The notes under the pieces were generated by a model. The model was not told the DNA's origin. It saw only the letters and a program-made list of their open reading frames with translations, and did no database searches. A stretch of 64,000 bases of DNA, from contig JAKTNV010000009.1 in the NCBI GenBank assembly GCA_022747635.1, positions 62,676,767 through 62,740,766 on the forward strand, given 5' to 3'. Positions 37,393 to 47,559 of this stretch are shown piece after piece. The stretch comes from Hetaerina americana. Its lineage: Eukaryota > Arthropoda > Insecta > Odonata > Calopterygidae. Positions within the stretch are counted from its first letter, which is position 1. Every line of letters starts with the position of its first letter. Made by a program: the position numbers and the translations under genes.

Positions 37393-37650
37393 CCCAGGGA
37401 AGGGAGTGACTGGCGGGCCACTGGCACAGGGAGAAATCTTTCGTAAGCCCTGTGTGTGTGTGTTGAGGATAGCGAGGATCAATACTATTTAATATGCCCA
37501 AGCTAGAGAGCGCATGGTTTATTTATTTGTATTTATTTTTTTATTGCGCGTGATTGGCGGGCCGCTGGCGTAGGTAGAAATCTCTCGTAAGCCATACGTG
37601 TTTGAGTGCTTGCGATGGGCGAGGGTCAATGCCATCAAGTATACCTTAGT
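37393..37650 (+). repeat. Two tandem copies of a ~100-bp unit at 144-bp spacing
   Basis: GGCGGGCCACTGGC...GAGAAATCTTTCGTAAGCC near 37413 is repeated with changes near 37557 (GGCGGGCCGCTGGC...TAGAAATCTCTCGTAAGCC). The match runs to about 37500 and 37645. The repeat lies between PLE coding remains and its terminus, where PLEs often hold repeated terminal sequence. Confidence 0.75.
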
Positions 37651-37812
37651 TAGAGTATGTTTTGCTATCGTATGTTGGTTTAATCATTTGTTCCGCCCTA
37701 ACTCACCATCATTTTTTTAATTTAATTTAATATTTTACCCTAAATATCCCCTCACCATATACATTGCCCACCATTAAGAGTACGACTGGGGTTGATCTTT
37801 CCCATGATATTT

Positions 37813-40329
37813 ATGCGGTCAGAGTTCCCGTTCCTGTCGATTCCACATATTAATTCCGTGGCCAACATACAGCATAAATCCTTCCACGTGGAACTTAAAT
37901 TGGGATGTAAAAAATAATGGAAAACTACATGAGTATATTATTCCAAATGGAAATCAGTGCCATTTTATTTTGGTTTACCTCTTTGTAATGAATTTAGACA
38001 TTCATTATTTAAAAAAAATACGTAATTCAATTATATTTTAGCCTTAGGAAATCCAATGCTTACAGCTTAAGTGACTTAGAAATTACTAAATTCAAATTGA
38101 TATAAGAAAACATGCTTGTGATAATTTTTTTACAATGAATCGGCTTATAAAGTTCCTCATAATTTTCTTTGACTTTGTATAGAATAACCTATAAGATGAA
38201 TCTCAGCAAGAGCACTATGACCAATATATTGCCAATGGAAAATGACAAAGAACTAATATGCTTTGATCTCTGGGACAAAAGAGGTACGGGGCCTTTGTAT
38301 CCTTATTGCTACAAGTGTTTGATCCAAAACATAGCGAAACTTTTTTCGATATAGACGTCGCTATGTTTTTATACTGTTCTGCTTTTCAAGGCGTTCACTT
38401 TGACATCCCTTCTGAAGTAGATAATAGAAACTGGGTTCAGTTTTGCGTAAGGCAGTGACTTTTAATCCATCTGTTGAGATGCTTTCGCCTGAAAATTTCA
38501 TGACGGTTAAAAATAGAAGCAGTAAAGCTAGTAGAGTTGCAGAAAAGAAGTAGCAGAACAGAAAAGTAAAGTTACCTTAATGTCAGTGGGAAGTAAGTAA
38601 GAAATGCATTCATAGTAGTAAGATGCAAATTTCTCTGATGCCTGCATGCAATTTTACAATGTTCAGTGGGAATATTGATCAAATATGTCAGAAGTCATAT
38701 ATTCGTAATTTTGGTCACTTAAAACGATATTTTTGGACTGCTTCAGTTTTTCGGCTATCCAACGCAATTTTCAGGACACTGAGTTAGTACATCGATCAGA
38801 TGCTTCCTCTAAGACAAAAGTGGTATCGTTATAAGTGGTATCTCCAAATGTTATAAATTCGGGTATCCAAAATTTTGCAAAGTAGTGATTTGCGAGGATT
38901 GCCAAATTCAGTATCAGTAACTCTAGTGGTCATTTATGTCATTGTTTACTGATATTTTGCACCAAATATTTATTGTTTAATTCTTACTTATTTTTTAAAT
39001 TGGAATTTATTTAAAAAGTAAATACCAACTGACATCGAAGTACGTGAATTTCCATAGAAAATCCTACTTTCAATTATTAACAATTTATAAAAATTGAATA
39101 ACAATTTAAAAAAAGTTCGCAAATGAATCAATCTTACAAGTTTCTCTTTTGAACTTCATGACACAAGATTCTGTGTTTCTTTTGGTTTTCCCTTTTTATA
39201 CAATATAGAATTGCCAAATTTATTGCTTATGGATCTAAAATGGACTGTGGAAAAATATCCTCATTCATCCCCGTTTTCGATATTTTCCTTTGGTGGTGCC
39301 CCAAAAATCTTCGCCTGTTTTTAAAGTCACACATAGCTCTGGGATATCCTCCATGAATTAGCTTATTGGTAGAACTGCCACCTCCGCTAGAGACGCTTTG
39401 CTTTTTATTATAAAATCTAAAAGGAAACGAAATATTTTATGAAAAAACTTTCTCCCTTTTTCTGGGAACCTAAATTTATGATAAAACCAAATAAAAATTA
39501 GTATTAAACATATGGACCTACGAAATCAGTGTACCACACATTTTTTCATAATTTTTTTAAAATTATAATTTAAAATCAAATCGTAATAATTCCGCGGCAT
39601 TTTGATCCTATGGTTTATTGTTGCCATTTAAATGTTGCGCTAAGACAGAATTCGCTAATTTTTAGGAAATTTCTTTGTAAAATATTCCGTACAAATCAGA
39701 CTGATTCTAAAGAAAATGAAACAAAATTTCAAACATTTCAAATATTCCTATTCAGAAACTCCCATCTTATTTTGTTTGGGCAGATGGGCACCTCAATACT
39801 AAGTAGACGCGATCGTTTAGAAGAAAATGACCCAATTCTTATGTTAAGGGAACGCAAACATTTGGAAGCATATATAGAAACCGGCAGGGGAATCCTTTAC
39901 ATCACACCAGAAAACAAATGATCACTCAGAAATCGAAACATTTGAACGAAGGAGAGAGATCTTAATCAGAGAAAAAGGATTGAAGGGAACGTCTCATGGC
40001 CACTAAAATTAATCAAGGTCGGTTTAAATGCGTTCTCTTAGGAATATCTCCCTTACCTCACCCAGATTTAGAGATAATTATGATATCTTTTATTGAAATA
40101 TCTATGTAGAGTGATTATTACTGCTAGTATAACAGAGCGGGGTATTAGAGACAAGTTTTAAATAGTAAATTAGTGTATTATACTTACTTTTCCACCATTT
40201 AAGGAATATATTCTACCGTAATTGTCAAACATTTAGGAAAAGGAAATCATCCGAAAAACACTTCAATCTTTTATTTATGACATCATGAAATAGGGGGAAA
40301 GGGACAACACAAGGGCTTAACTTAGCCTT
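37813..40329. other. AT-rich sequence, no gene seen
   Basis: A 103-codon plus frame at 39610-39921 and a 61-codon frame at 38169-38354 have no recognisable domain. No repeat was identified. Confidence 0.5.
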
Positions 40330-41140
40330 AGTTCATATCAAAAACCTCACAACATTTGATTTTCTACATCAATCTAGAAATTCTATCTACGTGTCACACT
40401 GCTTTAATATTGCACTCACTAATACTTGTAAACCCTTGACTGAATGGCTAATTGGAGTTTCTGAAAACTTAACCGATTTTATGTATGTCTCACCGGCTTT
40501 CATTCCTTTATCCAGCTCTTCCCATGCCTCTTTTACCATGTCCCCGTACACGTTGGAAACTATGATAGACCTTCCTTTCTTCCCTTTCGATCATTGCCTA
40601 TCTCCATACGCCAATAGTACCTAAGAATACTGAGAAATATACAAGAGCTAATAATTGTAGAGGCTGCGAAAGTCTCCTATCCCTTAAATCTACTCTTATT
40701 TTCTGCAATATATTCATTAAATCTAACAAATTCACTCTGTTAAATACCTACTCGAAATATAACAAAAAATTAATATATATCCTTATTTTATTCTATGTTC
40801 CTCTCTATTAATGACCTCATTACTGACCTGGCTTCACGTGGGCTTCTTCCCTTTCTGATCAAAAATTGATCATAATCCCCTAATTTACCATTTAACCTCC
40901 TCTCCATAATCAGACTAATGATATTATATACCACCTTTGCTCAGAGCGAAATCAAACTTATTGTTCTATGCTCTTAACATACGCATGACTATATTTCCAA
41001 TTTTTCGATAGGAACTAACAATGAATTTACGATATCTGCTAGCCAAATTCATCCTTCATAAATACTACGAATCCACGTACAAAAATTCTTTTCTTTCTTC
41101 CACATTTTTCTAGATGTTTAAATAGGTATGTAGGGATGCT
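40330..41140 (-). mobile_element. LINE reverse-transcriptase fragment, decayed
   Basis: Minus-strand translation in shifting frames gives RT blocks in the correct order. They are EHRTISLIS (40947-40973); NIISLIMERRLNGKL and QFLIRKGRSPREARSVMRSL (about 40815-40930, matching the QFGFRKG-GTR block); FNRVNLLDLMNILQKI and RDRRL (about 40668-40745, matching F-KAFDRV); and finally GETYIKSVKF and HSVKGLQVLVSAILKQCDT (about 40390-40480, just around the former YADD site, now lost). This is a dead non-LTR retrotransposon of the type common in arthropods. The exact clade cannot be fixed by eye. Confidence 0.75.
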
Positions 41141-41179
41141 ATCTATTTCCGCCGCCTCATTTCATCGCAATTTCCTTAA

Positions 41180-41300
41180 TTTTCGTAGCATAATGGTTAT
41201 AATATGGGCCCGGCAATTCGTAGGTCCGCGTTTCAATCCCCGGTGAAAGAAATGTTTTCTGCCCGGAATCGTCCTTTCACCGTCGCAACTAACCCTATGA
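41180..41300 (+). mobile_element. tRNA-derived SINE head, family D
   Basis: A box TAGCATAATGGTTATAAT (41186-41203) and B box GTTTCAATCCCC (41230-41241) lie at tRNA-like spacing. The B box has one change from GGTTCRANNCC. The tail beyond 41260 is not recognised elsewhere in the window. Confidence 0.55.
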
Positions 41301-41464
41301 TAGTCCTATACACGTGTTTCTATCCTTTTTCTCTGCATCTACTCGCATACCCGTATGAATTAATTTTCGCGTTTTGACACGCTTCCGTGTTTGAGCATGT
41401 ATTACTTCTGCATGTATTAGTATTTAGCTATTTTTGTTATAAATTTATATGTATATATATAATA

Positions 41465-41579
41465 TATATAATAATGGGATGGCACAATAGAACAAAAATA
41501 GAATAGCAACATGTGAAAGGACACTCACACGGTAAATTGTTCGAGCTTTCGGCCCTCTCAGAGACCTTCTTCAAGTGAG

Positions 41580-41616
<37 letters not shown>

Positions 41617-41680
41617 AGCTATATATATATATGTGTGTGTGAGCTATATATATATATTTGCATATGTGTGTGTGTGTAGA
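41465..41680 (-). mobile_element. Penelope-like terminus beside TA arrays (probable)
   Basis: Read on minus, TTGAAGAAGGTCTCTGAGAG leads into GGCCGAAAGC. This is the CUGAAGA, stem II and GAAA order seen in PLE ends, with one base inserted in the first box and a stem holding a bulged G. It adjoins TA arrays (41579-41612 and 41621-41660) as other PLE ends do here. No coding remnant is present. Confidence 0.4.
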
Positions 41681-42860
41681 TTCACCCCTAAATGCTGTGA
41701 GTGTCATTTTCATCACGATTTATATATTCAGCTTTCAAAATGTTCCATATCCCATAAAACTGACATCTTATTCGTGACCTTATTATCTTATCAAGTGTGG
41801 AAAAAGGTTTTTTTAATAAAATAAATTGCGTAGCCTACCAAAAAATATATCATAATCTGTTTATATTACATTTGTGTCGAGAACTTTGCTTTCTTTCTGA
41901 ACGTTATATAATTTCAACTGAGGATACTTTATGGCATCTCAAAGCTAAGTATTTCTCCTTTTTTTTATAGAACTGAAACGAGGATAAGGTAATGGTAAAT
42001 TAGGATATGACGTTACTCATTGGGTTTTTTTTAAAATCTTAGATATAAATGCTAAGTCACCCACAAATGCCTCTTAGAATTTCACAGGACGCAATAAAAG
42101 CATTTCAGTGAAAAAATTAATTTTCTTCGCTTAAAGGATTTATCTTTTGAAAGAACGAGAGCGTTGATGGCCGCGGCGATAAAATGTCGCAATTTCAAGA
42201 GCCTTAAAAGTCCTTGGGATTAATCCTCCTCGGTCTAACACTTTTTGCGCTCGCCGTCTTTGGGCAAATCCACAAGGCCGAAAAGAGGAAAACGAGGATA
42301 AGAAATGAGGGAGGCGCTCTGGGAAGCATAAGCGAAGAGGGAGAGTTCCTTTAAGTCATCAAATTGTCCAACATAGTCTGCCTATGTCACACTTTCGAAA
42401 TAGGGGAACTCAGGAATGGAAAATGGAAAAAAGGTTTTCAAACAGGTAATTCATAAACAGTTCAAGGAACAAAATTTACCTTTCACTTAAGTATTAATAA
42501 TAGACGGCTATTTTATTTGGTAAAATAAGGATCTCAAACGACAATTCGTTGCCCAGATGTGTTATCATTATATTGGGAAAAAACAAATTTTTCTGTAAAT
42601 TTGATGCAAAGTTTTTCTTAAATAATATCCTATATTTATATTTAATATAATTTATGATACTTTAATATATAAATATCATGTATATACATTATACTTATAT
42701 ATTTAATTGATTTATATTTTATGTGAATATATTGCCTCATAATAATAAGTTTAGCTTGATACTAATCCTTGGTGTGAAAAAATATGCGTACATGCACTGC
42801 AGTTTTATAACATTCGTTTCAGATGCCGCAAAAGGTCGTGTTTGGCATACGAAGTAAGTA
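41681..42860. other. AT-rich sequence with a small CpG patch
   Basis: Nothing named. 42160-42340 is a brief GC-richer patch (GATGGCCGCGGCGATAAAAT), then AT-rich again. Confidence 0.45.
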
Positions 42861-43090
42861 CCTGGTGTCAATGGGAAAAAACGGCAATTAAGGATCCCAG
42901 CAGGTGCTCAGAGAATTGTGCTAAGTTTGTTAAACACTGCAACGAGAAGAGAGTAAGCATGACGAGTATGCAGGAGGAATTTAAATAGCAGCCCCTTGAG
43001 TCACGAAGAGAGCAAGTCAGATCAAAACTATTATCAAAGGATAAAAATACTGTTTAGTTGACTTGATAATGCAATGAATTATTATGACCA
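42861..43090 (+). mobile_element. LINE ORF2 carboxy-terminal fragment
   Basis: One frame from about 42919 to 43084 reads CAKFVKHCNEKRVSMTSMQE, then EEFK, a stop, and QPLESRREQVRSKLLSKDKN. This is the conserved post-RT segment of several LINE clades, which usually read A-RFV----R--SVT-ML--L-W--LE-RR. Stops at the former Trp codon and further on show it is dead. It is a different LINE type from 40.3-41.1 kb. Confidence 0.65.
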
Positions 43091-43139
43091 CACATCACAT
43101 TGAAAAATTGTATTATAATACTCGTCTTTACATATATAA

Positions 43140-43212
43140 ATATTATAAAATAAATATATATATACATATATATATACATATATATGTATATATATATGTA
43201 TATATATATATA
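43140..43212. repeat. TA/TATACA microsatellite
   Basis: TA repeat with regular TATACATATA and TATGTATA interruptions, directly abutting the outer end of the inverted PLE arm. Confidence 0.9.
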
Positions 43213-43528
43213 TAACACTTTTTGAAAGACTCACGGACGTGAATAATAATGTATAACACTTAGCACTAGTGGACACAGACAAAAACACAGAAACACACAA
43301 AAAAAGAGACTCACTATTTTTCGAATTTTCGGTGGTCGTTGCCACCTTTATCAAGGAGGAGAGGGACAGAACTGAAGGGAATACGAGGGCTGGAGCGATG
43401 GATGGAAGGGGAAGGTGGGGAGGGAATTCCGAAGGGACGGGTTTGGAGGGGCAGCGTTAGAAGGGTGGGGAAAATGTAGAAGGTGATGGGGGTGGAAGGG
43501 GGATGAAAATATAATTAGAACAGGGTAA

Positions 43529-43831
43529 TTAGTGCCTAATATTGATTCCTGGCCAGTTCCAGGACTCCAAAAGCCAGATGAAGGATTGCTCTAGTGTTTT
43601 CAGTTTCAGAGGAGGATCAGAGGGTGGGAGGGATGCTATGATTGATACACTATAGCATTTATCAAAGGGAGTGTTGTGTTCGGAGGCGTGTTTGGGGATA
43701 GGGAGCATGTCAATGAAGGAAGAGTTTTTGCATGAGGCTCGGTGGTTGTTGATTCTGATATTGAGGGGTGTGGTGGTTTGCCCAATATAATAGGCCGGGC
43801 ACAGTTGGCACTTCAGAAGGTACACTACATT
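43529..43831 (-). pseudogene. PLE GIY-YIG endonuclease domain, inverted partial copy
   Basis: Minus-strand duplicate of the last ~100 codons of the neighbouring plus-strand frame, ending in the same GINIRH and stop. It contains YYIGQTTTPLNIRINNHR. It has no start of its own and is cut at 43837 where the inverted arm ends. As a fragment it cannot encode RT. Confidence 0.85.
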
Positions 43832-43836
43832 GCTAG

Positions 43837-44835
43837 ATGCTCAATGCTTCGTCCTCTATTTCCTTCAGTTCTACAGTATCCTCCTCCCAAATCACCTTCC
43901 TAGATGTAAATGTTACATTAAGAAACCAAACATTTCACACCTCTGTACATATTAAACCCACAAACAAACAGCAATACTTACACTACAATAGTTGCCACCC
44001 ATATCACACAAAACGCTCCATTCCTTACTCCCTATCCACAAGGGGACACAGAATTTGTAGTGACCCTGATTCCCTTGATTATTTCCTTTCAAGTCTACAC
44101 TGTTCCCTCCTAAAAAGAGGTTATCCCGAATCCCTCCTGAACAAAAGAATCCGAAAACATGCGTACACTCCCAAACCTTCCTCCACCGCAGAACCCCACC
44201 CTCTCTCAATTTGCACTACATACTTCCCGGGCTTAGAATCTATACGATCAATCCTGAAAGACCTCTACCCTATCCTAAAAAATCATAATGCCACCGCCAA
44301 CCTTTTTCCCAAATGCCCCTCAGTTACTTTCAAACGCCCCGCCAACCTATCCGATCTCCTCAAATCAACAAATCCACTCCTTAAATCCCCAACCCGTCCT
44401 AAAACCACTCCAACGCCTTGTAATAAACCCAGATGTAAAACATGCCCTATTTTCAAAACCAAAATCCCATCCCTCTCCCACCCGCTTTTTAACTCTCTCC
44501 CACCAATTCCCTCCTCTACTTGCACTTCTAGCAATGTAGTGTACCTTCTGAAGTGCCAACTGTGCCCGGCCTATTATATTGGGCAAACCACCACACCCCT
44601 CAATATCAGAATCAACAACCACCGAGCCTCATGCAAAAACTCTTCCTTCATTGACATGCTCCCTATCCCCAAACACGCCTCCGAACACAACACTCCCTTT
44701 GATAAATGCTATAGTGTATCAATCATAGCATCCCTCCCACCCTCTGATCCTCCTCTGAAACTGAAAACACTAGAGCAATCCTTCATCTGGCTTTTGGAGT
44801 CCTGGAACTGGCCAGGAATCAATATTAGGCACTAA
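43837..44835 (+). CDS. PLE polyprotein, 5'-truncated: end of RT, Cys motif, GIY-YIG endonuclease
   Basis: An open frame of 332 codons with no stops. Residues 18-50 are the end of the RT domain (QITFLDVNVTLRN). The catalytic YxDD motif lies upstream in intact elements and is absent, so the copy cannot reverse-transcribe. Residues 195-203 form a CX4CX2C motif (CNKPRCKTC) typical of the linker of EN-plus PLEs. Residues 234-320 form the GIY-YIG nuclease: VVY, YYIG at 246-249, the Arg-containing helix LNIRINNHR and a later Glu in LEQSFIWLLE. The Met at the start is created at the inversion junction and is not the natural start. The family nuclease nicks chromosomal DNA to prime reverse transcription. 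The uninterrupted frame indicates recent insertion rather than cellular function. Confidence 0.85.
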   Translation: MLNASSSISFSSTVSSSQITFLDVNVTLRNQTFHTSVHIKPTNKQQYLHYNSCHPYHTKRSIPYSLSTRGHRICSDPDSLDYFLSSLHCSLLKRGYPESLLNKRIRKHAYTPKPSSTAEPHPLSICTTYFPGLESIRSILKDLYPILKNHNATANLFPKCPSVTFKRPANLSDLLKSTNPLLKSPTRPKTTPTPCNKPRCKTCPIFKTKIPSLSHPLFNSLPPIPSSTCTSSNVVYLLKCQLCPAYYIGQTTTPLNIRINNHRASCKNSSFIDMLPIPKHASEHNTPFDKCYSVSIIASLPPSDPPLKLKTLEQSFIWLLESWNWPGINIRH

Positions 44836-45006
44836 TTACCCTGTTCTAATTATATTTTCATCCCCCTTCCACCCCCATCACCTTCTACATTTTCCCCACC
44901 CTTCTAACGCTGCCCCTCCAAACCCGTCCCTTCGGAATTCCCTCCCCACCTTCCCCTTCCATCCATCGCTCCAGCCCTCGTATTCCCTTCAGTTCTGTCC
45001 CTCTCC

Positions 45007-45040
45007 TCCTTGATAAAGGTGGCAACGACCACCGAAAATT
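45007..45040 (+). ncRNA. Hammerhead-like stem II / GAAA module of the PLE terminus
   Basis: GGTGG (45018-45022) and CCACC (45029-45033) close a CAACGA loop, and GAAAA follows at once. The upstream box reads CTTGATAA, a degraded CUGANGA. The same module lies inverted at 43324-43357 in the other arm. Homologous hairpins in PLE terminal repeats are hammerhead ribozymes; here the core is imperfect. Confidence 0.45.
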
Positions 45041-45113
45041 CGAAAAATAGTGAGTCTCTTTTTTTGTGTGTTTCTGTGTTTTTGTCTGTGTCCACTAGTG
45101 CTAAGTGTTATAC

Positions 45114-45114
<1 letters not shown>

Positions 45115-45172
<58 letters not shown>
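45115..45172. repeat. TA microsatellite
   Basis: Uninterrupted TA array joining the PLE 3' end to the end of a SINE family B copy. Confidence 0.95.
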
Positions 45173-45175
<3 letters not shown>

Positions 45176-45342
45176 CACTCATTCACATAGACATAGATAT
45201 AAGGAAAATGGATAGGAACACATTTAAAGGACGAACACAATAGAGGTGGGGAAGGCGGAGTAGGAAAATCACGAGTGTTAAAAGATTTCCTAGACCGGGA
45301 CTTGAACTCCGGATCTTTCCACTCTATACGTAGTGATCTGTA
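45173..45342 (-). mobile_element. SINE family B copy
   Basis: Shares the body motifs AAAATGGATAGGAACA, GGACGAACACA and GAGGTGGGGAAGGCGGA (plus reading) with 28.4 and 53.8 kb. On minus the B box is GAGTTCAAGTCCC (plus 45300-45312 reversed). The A-box region is shortened and diverged. Confidence 0.75.
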
Positions 45343-45460
45343 TATAACACATTTTTTAAAGTCTCACGGACGTGAATAATTATGTATATGAAGTTAGCAC
45401 TTGTGGAGAAAGACGAAAACACAGAAACCCACTAAAAAAGAAAAGAAACTCACTAGGTTG
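45343..45460 (-). mobile_element. Diverged PLE terminal fragment (same family as 43-45 kb)
   Basis: TATAACACATTTTTTAAAGT, then CTCACGGACGTGAATAATTA and the GACGAAAACACAGAAACCCA stretch parallel 43211-43320 with scattered changes and a small deletion. An older copy of only the last ~115 bp. Confidence 0.75.
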
Positions 45461-45504
45461 CGGATCGGTTCGGACCTATGCATGAATGGCAGCTACCTAT
45501 CACA

Positions 45505-45562
45505 CCTACCACTCTCCACACACCCTTGCGGCAGCTTGTAGGGTATTGTACAGGTGTAGACA
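45505..45562 (+). repeat. Second copy of the 23.2-kb retroelement tail
   Basis: CACACCCTTGCGGCAGCTTG and GGGTATTGTACAGGTGTAGA match the 23218-23283 tail with changes, but the GTAGAT microsatellite is not expanded. Confidence 0.45.
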
Positions 45563-45739
45563 ACTAGAATCCCGAAGCACTTAAGTTGTACATTTCCTCT
45601 ATAAATAAATAGTGGTAAGTAACAGCAACAAGTTCCGGCTGTTTCAATGGAATTTCTACTGGAAGCATGAAATTCTAGCGTGCGAAATATTTCGTTCTGG
45701 ATGAAGGAGAAAGGATCACCAAAAGTCGTCGTGGGAAAT

Positions 45740-46490
45740 CCAATACATAATTAGAAATAAACACGGTGACGAAGGAGGGGCCGGAGCAATTAACTGCTTC
45801 TTTGAGAGTAGCCACAGCGGGCTGAGCAAGTCATGTGAAGGAAATAACACTGAACGGAGAAGTAGAGGGGTCTCCGAAGGATCTTCAGAAAAGGGGAGGA
45901 TGAAGAAAAAGGACGAAAGGCTGCGAAGATCGAGAGCTTGACGATAAGAGGGAGGACGCTGGGACCATTGGAAAGGGGTGGAAATAATGAGAGCCTTCGT
46001 TTGTACGGCGTGCTTACGTGTGGAGTTGGAAGGGTATGTCTCAAGCTGGGCGGCGAATCAGGCGGGGAGGGGAAGACACGGATGGTTCCGGGCTAGGGGC
46101 ACTTTGGGCTAGGGTCAAGGACTTGGAAGGCATCCTTTTATTCTCTCGCTCTCCCTTCTTCCACCCCTCTTGCAGAGGACGTTGAGTGGACGGGAATCGG
46201 CGTTCGTTTTCCTTTCTGAGATCGGCGGGAAGGAATCGAGCAGAGGAGCCAAAGGCAGTCGACCGGAGTGATGTCAGCGGTGTTGTGTTGGAGACAAGTC
46301 AAAGACTGGCCGGGGGGGGGGGGGCAGGGATAAGAATGGTGGGATAGGGGTGCGAACAACAGGGTGGGAGTGGAGGATGACGGAAATGGTACAGGGTGGG
46401 AAGCCTTGAGATGAGGAAGACAACCATGCGATATTTTAGGATATGAAGGGTTTGGACGTGCCAACGAGTACATACCGAGTTAATTATCAT
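45740..46490. other. GC-rich, purine-biased islet with a G13 run
   Basis: G/A-rich on plus, with CpGs at 45990-46230. A run of 13 G residues at 46312-46324 sits in GGCC-G13-CAGGGA. Minus frames (45790-46044, 46138-46473) are proline/serine-rich by composition. Candidate promoter or untranslated island; no decisive signal. Confidence 0.35.
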
Positions 46491-47559
46491 GTTTTGGTAC
46501 AGACATAGGTTTGAATAGATAACCCTAGATTGTGCCCTCTCTATCCTGTCCTATATGCATGAACGCTCATAAAACTAAGGGCCTCTTCAAAAAGGGTATG
46601 TGCATAAAGACATCCATTAAGCCAAATCATGAAAGTATTAATCAATAAACTAATCTCATTTAGTTTATTAGTAAGTAATTCGTGCCTATTATTACACAGA
46701 AGCGCTAGTATCAAAACCCTGCGCGGCAAGTTGATATGATTTTATTTTGTCAACAGACTACAACGCCATTTTCCCATAGGTTACGTGGTTAGTTTGCTTA
46801 AAAGTATCAGTATGGAAAATTCTGATATATTACAGGTGAAAGAACTTTTGAATATGTGTAGATAATTTTCAATCGAATGCATAAAATGTATAAAATCATA
46901 CCACATTTAATTCCGAATACGAATTAAAATCGTGACTAATTCCCAACCTGTCCAATCCTGTCAGAGCTACCTGATCTTGCGAAACAACATTTTGGTGAAG
47001 GGAACTCAGTAAGAGGCAGTGGATTTGTGACAAAATTCAGCAGTTATTATTAGCAGATGAGTATTCTGGAATTTGCGTAGAATAGTAAATGAAAATGATT
47101 TCACATACATCTGATTATAAAGCATTCTCTCCAATTCTGCATAATTGTTCGATGAAGAAATGTGTTCACCTAATAACTACTAAATGATATACGGGGTATT
47201 TAAAAAAAAACAGGTAATGCACATGTTTATCTAACGCAATTTTATACTAAAGTAAGAGTAGAGCTTAAAAATCTAAAATCACCCACTCTAGCCATACGTT
47301 TTTCCGAAAATATTATTAAAAAATCAAAAGTAATAATGTTTTTTCAAAAGCTTAAGTTATACTCACTACATGGGAATACAACCGATTTATTAATCGTAAT
47401 TTTCATCGGTGGATATGACGCTTCCCGAGGAAAATACCTTTGTATTGATGGAATAGGTAAATTATTCCGATTATCCCTGGAACCGTATTCCAAGGAGCGC
47501 TAATATACACATATGAAAACCATCCACTGTAATCAAACCCAAGTTTGGTTGGGTGGGAC
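46491..47559. other. AT-rich sequence, no gene seen
   Basis: No supported feature. Confidence 0.45.

Larger units (their letters stand above)
35888..37812 (+). mobile_element. Penelope-like element, decayed, with inverted terminal copies
   Basis: The core reads on plus, with many stops and frameshifts. It starts inside RT (from about 36029) with the YVDD catalytic motif at 36124-36135 and the following motif SLSFLDIRVNW. It then runs through the HKYATFRSIV segment to a GIY-YIG nuclease starting at IGRTRRAILSRFIEHMTCY (36759 onward) and the PLE-type tail to about 37060. Downstream are a GC hairpin followed by GAAAC (37257-37276), a tandem repeat and a terminal segment. That terminal segment (about 37685-37812) reappears inverted at 35888-36005, so the element is bracketed by inverted copies of its own end. 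The RT fingers and amino region are missing. Confidence 0.85.
43211..45118 (+). mobile_element. Penelope-like element in head-to-head fold-back arrangement
   Basis: Left arm 43246-43837 (minus) and right arm 44527-45118 (plus) are each 592 bp and appear identical where compared: both give the same 63-codon antisense frame and the same 98-residue GIY-YIG frame. The 689-bp spacer holds the rest of a single 5'-truncated plus-strand copy. Both 3' ends point outward into TA arrays. The left flank carries 35 extra terminal bases (43211-43245) that recur at 59812-59847 and 45343-45378. PLEs are known for inverted and tandem partial copies. Lack of divergence between the arms implies a young insertion. 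Confidence 0.93.

Noticed and set aside
43269..43460. 63-codon frame repeated identically at 44904-45095
   Set aside because: Antisense to the PLE 3' untranslated end; identical only because the arms are duplicated.
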